A stretch of DNA of 64,000 bases from UBA1756 sp045130235. Its GTDB lineage: Bacteria; Bacteroidota; Bacteroidia; Bacteroidales; WCHB1-69. The stretch is taken from positions 1 to 64,000 of the forward strand of contig JBGUPJ010000021.1 of NCBI GenBank assembly GCA_045130235.1, read 5' to 3'. The translations under genes were made by a program, and so were the position numbers. Under the pieces are notes generated by a model. That model worked only from the letters and a program-made list of their open reading frames with translations. It ran no database searches and was not told the DNA's origin. Positions 35,421 through 43,364 of this stretch are shown one piece after another. Position 1 is the first letter of the stretch, and every line of letters begins with the position of its first letter.

Positions 35421-38017
35421 CACCAATATATAGCGCCACCTATGCCAATAGATATGATTTGATTCCCCTCTGGTGTAAAATTTGCAAAAATGGGTTCGGA
35501 CATTAGACCACCTAAAGTAACAATTGTTTCTCCACTTAACGCCTCAAAAACAACAATAGGTGTGTTAATATCTGCTATAGTGGTAACAATGTATTTCCCA
35601 TCACGACTACAAGTAATCGAATTTACACGACCTCCTACTTCCTTCTTCCATCTGATTTTACCATCTCCTATATTCCAACAGATAATCTGTTTGTCATATC
35701 CTCCTGCAATCAGTAGGGAATTATCGGGGGTTAAGATCACTGTTGTGACCACATTGGTGTGTCCTTCATACTTGCGAATCATTTTCCCTGTTTGTACATC
35801 CCAAACCTTCACTTCTCTGTCCACCGATCCGACTGCCAGTTGTTTTCCGTCAGAACTAAAAGCCACAGAAAAAATTTGATTTCCAGAAGATTGTACATCT
35901 TGAATAACATGTTGGTTTACCACATCCCATAAAATGATATGACCATTAGATAAAGCTGCAGCAAGTACAGCATCATTAGGACTAAAAGCGACATAAGTAA
36001 ACGCATATCTGCCATCAAACACCTCCTCCGCTTTCAGTTGATGCAATTGTGAATTTGTTTTTGCATCCCATAAAAGTACAGTACCATCTGCCGATGCTGA
36101 AGCGAATCGCATTCCGTCTGCGCTATATGCAATAGATGTAATCATATCCTCATGTGCATTAATTCTATTTTTACAGACTCCTGAAGCAACATCCCATATA
36201 GACAGTTCAGCTCTTTCATGTATTGAACCAATACTATTTATCAACTGCAATCCATCAGAAGCAAGCGAAGCTGTAACTAATGGTGATTTGTCTATATTCA
36301 TCCTCTTTATATAAGCAGAACATGTCTCTGCCAAAATAATTGTGTCATCTTCAGTACACAACCCCGTATAACGTCCCGAAATATCAAAATACGCTTCCTT
36401 AACAGTTACAGGAGACATAACATCTCCATTTTTAATTTTTTTTGCAGCAATATCCCATATATAAATAATTCCATTATCATGAATGGAAATAATATCACTC
36501 CCTTCATTTTTGAAAGCGATGGAAACTATATTGCCCACTGCTTCTTCTGTTTCTTCATTTACCTCTGCCTGCCATTCTAAAGTCTGAATTTGATTTAGAC
36601 TAGAAATATCCCAAATTGTAATCTGACTTTTGACTGGCGTTTTTGCGAAGAATGCCATACGCTTACTATCGGAACTGAAAACGGCTTGAGTTTTGTCTAT
36701 CAAATCGACAATATCATCATTTACATTCTGATGAATATTTGCATCATTGATTAAATCCCAGAGTACAAAACCTTTGTCTGTCGTAGCAAGAAGATATTGT
36801 CCATTCGGACTATAGATAACAGACATAATAGAATCCTCTAATTCAATAGAAGATGTGGTCTCTTCGACAAAATCCAACAAAAAAATCTCTCCCTCTGTTG
36901 TAGATATTACTAATTGATTTCCATCAGGACTATTCGTTATTGAACTGGCAGCAGAGATGTGCCGTGTGTCAAACAATTCATTTGCATCATATAACCAAAC
37001 CTGTTCACCCGTTAGTACATTCCATGAAGACAATGCCCCATCACCGAAGATAGCTATAACGCATTTATTATCCGGAGAGAATGTAATGCAGTGCCCAAAA
37101 GGATGTCCACAATCCAATATGTTAGTCAACACTCCTGTCTCAACATTCCAAACACGTATCGTAAAATCATCCGCAATGGAAGCGATCATTTTCCCATCTG
37201 AACTAAATGCAACGTCATTTATATGCAATGTATGACCACGCAACGTTATCTTGTGACGAAAAGATGCCTGACGTAATGCTCGCTCTGCATCCACGACATA
37301 GGGGCGGTCGGGGTCGTTAAGTTCTTTTGGTAGCACTGCCAAAGCTAACAATTGCGCTAATACAGAGTCATCATTTATATTACAGGCTTTTTCAGCAACA
37401 AAATGAGATTCCATTCGTTGGAATCGTTCTCTTTCCTCCCTCTTTATTCTCTCCTCTTCTGCCTTATCTTTTTCATACCGGTTCCAAAGATCGTCAAATG
37501 CAACGTTAGGCAACATGCCTGCCAGCACTTTCACAAAAGCTTTGTCACGTCCACTTTCGTTTACATTGCCTCCAACTCTTTCCTCACTTCCTGAAAGATT
37601 GAGTAATGCCTCAGGAAAACACTCCTCTTCCTTGTTCTCAACAAAGGGGCGACCTTCTACAATAAACGGAAAGATGTTACGGACATTGTCAAGACCTTTG
37701 TTTTTACCAATGGCAATGAAATCCAAGATTTCTTTGTTTACCCATTCCGATTGTGCTGATTTTGGCGAACAGATTACCACAAGATGCGCAGATGTCGCCA
37801 ATGCATCATAAATTTGCTCTGGCAAGCAGCCTGCTTTCAATTCATCAACATCCCTGAATACTGGACGGAATTTCGAAGGCAGACCGTCACGCCCATTAAG
37901 GGACACTGGCAAATGATAGTTTTCCATCTCGTGCTGAAACCAGATGGCCCATTCTTCATCCTCGCGCTTGTAGCTGATGAAGGCGAAGTATTTGTTTGGT
38001 TTGAACGTATTATCCAT
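35321..38017 (-). CDS. TIR-WD40 protein (first copy)
   Basis: In this 898-residue protein the TIR domain spans about residues 8-130 (YFAFISYKREDEEWAIWFQ, FRDVDELKAG, VVICSPKSAQSEWVNKEI), with Glu in WVNKE as the likely catalytic residue. A helical linker and WD40 repeats follow (VAFSSDGKMIASIADDFTIRVW and similar). It is a tandem paralog of the next gene: the first ~90 and last ~35 codons are nearly the same at DNA level, whereas the WD40 blades have diverged strongly. This suggests changing recognition specificity with constant effector ends. Confidence 0.85.
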   Translation of the reverse strand: MDNTFKPNKYFAFISYKREDEEWAIWFQHEMENYHLPVSLNGRDGLPSKFRPVFRDVDELKAGCLPEQIYDALATSAHLVVICSPKSAQSEWVNKEILDFIAIGKNKGLDNVRNIFPFIVEGRPFVENKEEECFPEALLNLSGSEERVGGNVNESGRDKAFVKVLAGMLPNVAFDDLWNRYEKDKAEEERIKREERERFQRMESHFVAEKACNINDDSVLAQLLALAVLPKELNDPDRPYVVDAERALRQASFRHKITLRGHTLHINDVAFSSDGKMIASIADDFTIRVWNVETGVLTNILDCGHPFGHCITFSPDNKCVIAIFGDGALSSWNVLTGEQVWLYDANELFDTRHISAASSITNSPDGNQLVISTTEGEIFLLDFVEETTSSIELEDSIMSVIYSPNGQYLLATTDKGFVLWDLINDANIHQNVNDDIVDLIDKTQAVFSSDSKRMAFFAKTPVKSQITIWDISSLNQIQTLEWQAEVNEETEEAVGNIVSIAFKNEGSDIISIHDNGIIYIWDIAAKKIKNGDVMSPVTVKEAYFDISGRYTGLCTEDDTIILAETCSAYIKRMNIDKSPLVTASLASDGLQLINSIGSIHERAELSIWDVASGVCKNRINAHEDMITSIAYSADGMRFASASADGTVLLWDAKTNSQLHQLKAEEVFDGRYAFTYVAFSPNDAVLAAALSNGHIILWDVVNQHVIQDVQSSGNQIFSVAFSSDGKQLAVGSVDREVKVWDVQTGKMIRKYEGHTNVVTTVILTPDNSLLIAGGYDKQIICWNIGDGKIRWKKEVGGRVNSITCSRDGKYIVTTIADINTPIVVFEALSGETIVTLGGLMSEPIFANFTPEGNQIISIGIGGAIYWWDFPPLQELIDRTRERFKDRPLTPEERKQYYLE

Positions 38018-38046
38018 TGATTATTCTCTTTTTATTGTGGTTATCT

Positions 38047-39396
38047 CTAATTTTCATTTAAACTGTCCCTTTGCACTACAATCTTTCGGAAGAATGCATG
38101 CCAGTTCTCCTTTTGTGACAGCTTTGAGATAAAGTTGTCCACTTCTGACAGGTACATCATATAGTCAAATTCATCCACATTTTCTTTTCCCTTGTAAGTA
38201 ATCCATTCCAGCAGGTTTACATAGTATTCCATCTCGAAGTTGCCGTATATCTTCGTGTCCACCGAGCTGTTGTCAAAATTCCTAATCAGTAGCCTTGTCT
38301 CTTGTATCGTTTTGTCAAGCCACCTCTCGCAATCCAAACTTCCCTCATATCGCGATGCCATGTATAGGTGACGGTAAACGTAAGCTTTAAACATAGCTAC
38401 CAAACCAACGTCATCATTGTTTTCCCTGCACGGCGCCACCCTTTCCAAATCCTCTAAATAGCCCAAGCATCTTTCGCCATACATCTTGACATTTTTATAA
38501 AGATATGTCTTCATTTTGTTGTCAGTTTTAGGGTTCGATGCGAAAAGTGCGCAAACATATGCCAAATTCTCAGCAGCAATAACTCTTGCCCATTCGTCGA
38601 ATGTTCCCGACGAATCATCCGTTATATTGCCAAGTACATCCTTCATCATGGTGTAATATTTTCTAAAGCCATCTTCCTCTATATATACCGCATCACAATC
38701 GGAAACAAGTCTCGTCTGTATCTCCAGTAGAGAAATTGATATGTTCACAGCCATTCTCACTTCATTCGAGAAATCCACATTATGGCTCTTCTTGAATGCC
38801 ACCAATTCTTCTAGTACTCTTGCGTCATCTTGATACATCACCCCAGCCTGCATATAAAACAAGATATACTGCGCCAACTCATAGTCTGAACACTTTGAGC
38901 CCAAATCCGAATAATGAGCTTGTATCATTTCGTGGATTATGTGTCTGTTGTTAATAAGATACATCTTGTTCGTGTCAATTGATAGCTTCTGTCTTGACAA
39001 AAAAAAGTTGACAATGTTCTGTGTCAGCTCATCATCGCTGTCACCTTCCATCTCCTCTATGAACGAATTGTCGAAATCCGATGGCAGATGAATCGTATCT
39101 CCCTTTCTCTTCACGCAATGTACCTTCTTTAGCCCATACATAGCAGCCGAAAAGCCCAGCTCGAAAAACAGGTTGCTGCTGATACAGCCATCCCCTTTGT
39201 TCATGAAAATCACAATCGCCTGGTTGCAGCTGCGCATCTGCCTTAGCACAGTGTCCCCTACAGTCAACATCTGTGTCCTCTCTTCAAAGTTCCCTCCAAC
39301 AAAACAGATATAATTATAATTGATTTCAAGAACTTGCTTGACACTTTGGGCTATCTGGTCACTGCCAGACCATACTATAAAAATCTTATCTTTCAT
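38047..39396 (-). CDS. TIR-like nucleotide-binding protein
   Basis: In this 449-residue protein the first ~130 residues form a Rossmann-like TIR-related fold: KIFIVWSGSDQIAQSVKQVL, a central AIVIFMNKGD strand, and SSNLFFELGFSAAMYG, the N..FELGF motif of TIR-like predicted nucleotide-binding proteins, in which the Glu is the candidate catalytic residue. The remaining ~310 residues are helical with no motif I recognise. By analogy with TIR effectors it may hydrolyse NAD+ or make an NAD+-derived signal. It is the first of three TIR-class genes in a row, 29 bases ahead of the first TIR-WD40 gene. Confidence 0.65.
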   Translation of the reverse strand: MKDKIFIVWSGSDQIAQSVKQVLEINYNYICFVGGNFEERTQMLTVGDTVLRQMRSCNQAIVIFMNKGDGCISSNLFFELGFSAAMYGLKKVHCVKRKGDTIHLPSDFDNSFIEEMEGDSDDELTQNIVNFFLSRQKLSIDTNKMYLINNRHIIHEMIQAHYSDLGSKCSDYELAQYILFYMQAGVMYQDDARVLEELVAFKKSHNVDFSNEVRMAVNISISLLEIQTRLVSDCDAVYIEEDGFRKYYTMMKDVLGNITDDSSGTFDEWARVIAAENLAYVCALFASNPKTDNKMKTYLYKNVKMYGERCLGYLEDLERVAPCRENNDDVGLVAMFKAYVYRHLYMASRYEGSLDCERWLDKTIQETRLLIRNFDNSSVDTKIYGNFEMEYYVNLLEWITYKGKENVDEFDYMMYLSEVDNFISKLSQKENWHAFFRKIVVQRDSLNEN

Positions 39397-39517
39397 TTTT
39401 GCAGCCTTCCAATATTATTTAAACACTATATTTTGCAGTTGAATTAAGGTCATGTTTTTTATTTCCTCAGTGTCCATAAGTTCTTTTTATATTTTGATTG
39501 CATCCATTTTTTTGAGT

Positions 39518-41728
39518 TTACACCTTTTTCTTTTCTTGCGTCATCTTCAATATCCACGGAATATATTTGACAAATTCGCAATCCAATTGTTTGACATCAT
39601 CAAGGTCGTCATACGGACGAATGTCATGGTGAATAAACAAAAACTCTGTGTTCTCTTTTACTTCTTGTGGTGAAAGCTTTTTCTGCTCATATTTGTCCTC
39701 TTCAGGTTTGGCCTTGCGATATCCCATCAGTAATTTCTCCACATTCCATCGGTTGTGTTCTGTGGCTGCAAGCACCTGGATTCCCCTTTCGGTTAATGGG
39801 TCAAGATCGTGACTCATATCACTGGGGACTAAACCACGCATTGCGCGCAAACATGCCATTTTGCAGGGAATATTGTAAGCATTGTACATGTTCGACCATT
39901 TCTCTCTGACAGACAGCTTGCCCCATTCGCTGTCTGGAGTCCCTTCATTCGGTTTTCTATTTGCAAGAATAGCAGACAGCTCCTTTTCATTTTTAAATCG
40001 GTTGTTCTCCGCTTCGCTATATAGGAAGTTTATTAATTTGGCGGTCTCAAAAGCGTTCTCATTCATATAATAGGCCATGTCGCACATGCCAAACGGATAA
40101 ATATTGGCATATCTACCTTTGCGTCCTTCCGACTTCAACCTTCCATTCTCCACGAAACAATGATTATGGACTGAATTTACATCCGTTTTCCTTAAGTTAG
40201 AAACAAGATTGTCAGATTGATCTTGTCTAATAAAAACTGGTATCTCGTTATCATATACTTCGTCCGGCATATTCATACCCATCATAAAATTCTCACGCTG
40301 ATCGTCCGTCGACAAGAAGACCGAAAGATATTGACCTTTGTCTTTAGCCCATTCTCCAACCACATTCTGTACCTGTCTGGAAAAAATATCCCCCTTGACA
40401 AACTCAAATTCAACATCAAGGAAATCGTGTTCTCTAATATCTTTCGATAATAAATCGTGTCGCAACACCTCGCATCCACCCTCTATAGAGGTCAAATCTC
40501 TATAATAATAAGATTGTACATCAAAAAAATGTCGATTACGGGTAATGAACTTGGTCATTTCAGTTTCTGCATTCTTTTCAATGAAAGTGATGCGCGTTTT
40601 CAGACGTTTTGTGGTTTTGTTGAAATTCGGAAAGTGAAACAGGTGAGCGGCTTCCAGGGCGAAAGCTACGGAAAAATTGGTGATCCCTACAAAAACAAGA
40701 TGCACGTATTTTTCATCATTGGGACCAATTCCATTTCCATAGGTAGAGGGATATGCAAAGGTCTCTTGTCTTTTTTCCTGATATTCTTTTGCGACAAATA
40801 CTCGCTTGGCCCAATCCATATAGAAGTTATACGGTATGAGTTCAATGTTGAGATTTTTAACACGCATGAAAATTTCTGTGGTCTTGAAGGCAGTGTATGT
40901 GTCAATATCTTCAAACACACACGTTATTCTTTTTAGATTCTGGTTGGACACCTGCTCTTGTGTTCGACTCTTCGTTGTTTTTTCTCTTTTTATCCTTTTC
41001 TTCTCCTCCAAATAAGAACAGATGCTGTCAATACATTCCACGTTCATGGCATCATGGGCGGGCAGGAATCTTAAACCGACAATAAAAATTTGTTTTGATT
41101 TTTCCAGATGTATATCATTATAAAATTCTTTCGATGTTCTGAGACCGTAGTTGATGATAATTCTTTTTATCTGTTCATTGGAAAAAGATTTCCGAAGTTT
41201 TTCTCTGATGATTTGAGCGTTAACAGCTGTCAACAGTATAACGTACGTTTTGGAATCTTTTAAAAGGATGTGGGAAATGATGGATGGAACCATGTCATCG
41301 TAACCCATAATAATGTAATGCCCGGATTTTAGATACGGTATCAATCCGTTTATGTGGTTTTCCACCCGACGGGATATGACATTCGTTAATATGGAAACGA
41401 ATGCGCCAGTAAAAAGAAGAATACCAGCCACAAAAGTGAGGCCACTGACAAATAGCGTGAAATCGCCAATCGTAATGTTTTTATCGGTATTATACAATAA
41501 GTCATGGAAAACATTGGGGTCAATGAGTAGATATAATGGGAATATCCACAGACTGATGTCCTTATTGTGGCAATATTCTATCCAGTCATTACTCGAAACA
41601 TATAACATTCCGAATGAAATGGCGAACAGGGCAACCAGTAGACTCACAACAATGAGCAGCTGTTTTGCAGAGCCTTTTGACAGAAGCCTGTCAAAGGCGA
41701 GCGCACTTTTTCTTTTTTTTACCCCCAT
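39518..41728 (-). CDS. Two-TM ion-channel-like protein with RCK-like and RyR domains
   Basis: In this 736-residue protein, TM1 is at about 23-45 (LIVVSLLVALFAISFGML), a pore-like segment lies near 58-75, and TM2 is near 90-117 (GLTFVAGILLFTGAFVSIL). The cytoplasmic part starts at SGHYIIMGYDDMVPSI, matching the nucleotide-binding strand of RCK/TrkA-N domains, and the layout resembles CASTOR/POLLUX-type channels. No TVGYG filter is visible, so ion selectivity is open. The C-terminus (~650-730) is a RyR-like domain: ATEHNRWNVEKLLMGYR then HHDIRPYDDL. It has a three-base gap to the stand-alone RyR gene. A ligand-gated channel is a reasonable inference. Confidence 0.7.
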   Translation of the reverse strand: MGVKKRKSALAFDRLLSKGSAKQLLIVVSLLVALFAISFGMLYVSSNDWIEYCHNKDISLWIFPLYLLIDPNVFHDLLYNTDKNITIGDFTLFVSGLTFVAGILLFTGAFVSILTNVISRRVENHINGLIPYLKSGHYIIMGYDDMVPSIISHILLKDSKTYVILLTAVNAQIIREKLRKSFSNEQIKRIIINYGLRTSKEFYNDIHLEKSKQIFIVGLRFLPAHDAMNVECIDSICSYLEEKKRIKREKTTKSRTQEQVSNQNLKRITCVFEDIDTYTAFKTTEIFMRVKNLNIELIPYNFYMDWAKRVFVAKEYQEKRQETFAYPSTYGNGIGPNDEKYVHLVFVGITNFSVAFALEAAHLFHFPNFNKTTKRLKTRITFIEKNAETEMTKFITRNRHFFDVQSYYYRDLTSIEGGCEVLRHDLLSKDIREHDFLDVEFEFVKGDIFSRQVQNVVGEWAKDKGQYLSVFLSTDDQRENFMMGMNMPDEVYDNEIPVFIRQDQSDNLVSNLRKTDVNSVHNHCFVENGRLKSEGRKGRYANIYPFGMCDMAYYMNENAFETAKLINFLYSEAENNRFKNEKELSAILANRKPNEGTPDSEWGKLSVREKWSNMYNAYNIPCKMACLRAMRGLVPSDMSHDLDPLTERGIQVLAATEHNRWNVEKLLMGYRKAKPEEDKYEQKKLSPQEVKENTEFLFIHHDIRPYDDLDDVKQLDCEFVKYIPWILKMTQEKKKV

Positions 41729-41731
41729 AAT

Positions 41732-42025
41732 CTATTGTTTCTCAATTTTCCATCCTAATTTTTGGATGACTTTCAGTGTTTCCACACTTGTTTTTCGGTC
41801 GTATTCCTTTTCACTTTCGGAAAGTTCACTGTATGGAATTAAACAAGGGTGCTGTTTGAGCTCGTCGTTGCGCACAGGACCAAGGGTCCAGCCATCGTCC
41901 ATGCGTCCCTTAGCCCACACATTGTGGGTGTTTTCAGCAAGAGTTTCAACGAGTTGCGACATTTCTTCAGAAAGATTGAAATCGGAAGTGTCAATGGGTG
42001 TGGGTATATATTTATCTGCTTGCAT
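41732..42025 (-). CDS. Stand-alone RyR-domain protein
   Basis: This 97-residue protein is almost entirely one RyR domain: LAENTHNVWAKGRMDDGWTLG, a QHPCLIPYSEL core, EKEYDR, and a terminal helix ending LGWKIEK. These match the RyR repeat of ryanodine receptors, which also occurs in bacteria. A small soluble ligand sensor or adaptor for the channel encoded three bases downstream is likely. An annotated function is lacking. Confidence 0.85.
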   Translation of the reverse strand: MQADKYIPTPIDTSDFNLSEEMSQLVETLAENTHNVWAKGRMDDGWTLGPVRNDELKQHPCLIPYSELSESEKEYDRKTSVETLKVIQKLGWKIEKQ

Positions 42026-42064
42026 TGTATATGATGAATTGGAATATCAGAACAAAATGGTGTC

Positions 42065-43342
42065 TTATACTTTGGCATTGCGGTTTATAAACTTCATTGA
42101 AGTGTAGTCCACCCCATCTGGAATGTCTCCTGGGTGCATATTTCCATCAGCTGTTGCTTCACAATAAACACCTTTCCCTGGCGCATATTCCTTGTATTGT
42201 GGAGGAAGGGATACGCATGAGTCTGTATCATTACGTAGAACGATGGCTGCATGGTTATATTCATCCTTATAGTTCGCCTTGACAATGACAAATTGTGGAG
42301 ATACACCAAGTAATTCGAAAAGTTTGTATGCCAATACGGCCTTGCAGTCGCAATCACCAGTGCGATCAAAAAGAGTCTCCGATGCAAAGCGATAGTATTC
42401 TTCGATATTGTTTATGCTCTCGCATTCATCATCAATTTTGTACTCGACACTTGTCTGACAGAACATTAGAATAAGGTCATACATTTCAAAATCCGCCAAA
42501 TTATACCTCTTGCAAACTTCGTATGCGCTATTCACTATTTGTGTCAAGGCCATATCCTCATAACAATCATTCTCTCCCGCATCTTGTAGGATTTTATCAA
42601 CACCATCAAGAACAATATTTGTATATGTCTCACGATCATTCTCATATTGTAACCCAGGATTGAAGAACGGATTGTTTTCGCGAACGCGAGGATTCGTGCC
42701 TTCATAGTCTGCCTGAGGCAGCTGTATAGTGAAGCCATCCGTGCTGTCATCTCCCTTTATCCTCTTTTTAGCTAATATGTCCACCCATGAAAAGTGTATC
42801 TCAATGATATCATTACTATTTTGCGGGATGGGGCTGAAACGCCGCTTGCGCCAATCGCCATTCCAGCCCTCATAGGGATCTTCCACGACACGTGTTCTCT
42901 TGAAAAAAAAAGAATTAACTATCACCCCAACTAACGAAAACAACAGCACTGGCAAAAACAACATGGAAATCTTACCGATTATAGAGAGTATCAGCAATAT
43001 TACTGCAACAATAGCAATACAAATGTCTATAAAACCTAAACCAACATTGTTGTTGATGATGTTTATCCAAGTAATATCACGATTACTATGTACGTATCCC
43101 CTCTTGACCAAAATTAGCAGTAAGAGAATGATAGGGTATGCTATAGCGACAATCCATGGGGAAAAACTGCCAAATAGGTTTCTTGTTATAAGTAACAGGG
43201 GATAGTAGAGAACCATGAAAAGATAGGAAGAAGGTAGAATCAAATCTCCAATCACAATTTTGGAATCGGATACTTTGGGGATACTGTTTTTACATATGGA
43301 TAAAGATGATCCTTTTGCCGTCAAAGAATGTCGAGAAGTCAT
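42065..43342 (-). CDS. Membrane protein with transglutaminase-like domain
   Basis: In this 425-residue protein, four hydrophobic helices occupy residues ~35-150 (SYLFMVLYYPLLLI, WIVAIAYPIILLLLIL, IDICIAIVAVILLILSI, MLFLPVLLFSLVGVIV). The C-terminal third has a transglutaminase-like Cys protease triad: FDRTGDCDCKAVLAYKLF (Cys near 330), YNHAAIVL (His near 360) and YCEATADGNMHPGD (Glu/Asp). Such domains cut or crosslink peptides. Topology is not certain, so whether it acts on the cytoplasmic or periplasmic side is open. It sits 22 bases after the membrane vWA gene. Confidence 0.7.
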   Translation of the reverse strand: MTSRHSLTAKGSSLSICKNSIPKVSDSKIVIGDLILPSSYLFMVLYYPLLLITRNLFGSFSPWIVAIAYPIILLLLILVKRGYVHSNRDITWINIINNNVGLGFIDICIAIVAVILLILSIIGKISMLFLPVLLFSLVGVIVNSFFFKRTRVVEDPYEGWNGDWRKRRFSPIPQNSNDIIEIHFSWVDILAKKRIKGDDSTDGFTIQLPQADYEGTNPRVRENNPFFNPGLQYENDRETYTNIVLDGVDKILQDAGENDCYEDMALTQIVNSAYEVCKRYNLADFEMYDLILMFCQTSVEYKIDDECESINNIEEYYRFASETLFDRTGDCDCKAVLAYKLFELLGVSPQFVIVKANYKDEYNHAAIVLRNDTDSCVSLPPQYKEYAPGKGVYCEATADGNMHPGDIPDGVDYTSMKFINRNAKV

Positions 43343-43364
43343 GACTACAGATTATAGGAAGTGG

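Noticed and set aside
39415..39477. 20-residue minus-strand frame in the 121-base gap between the channel and TIR-like genes
   Set aside because: Too short to support without conservation; any AT-rich gap of this size contains such frames.
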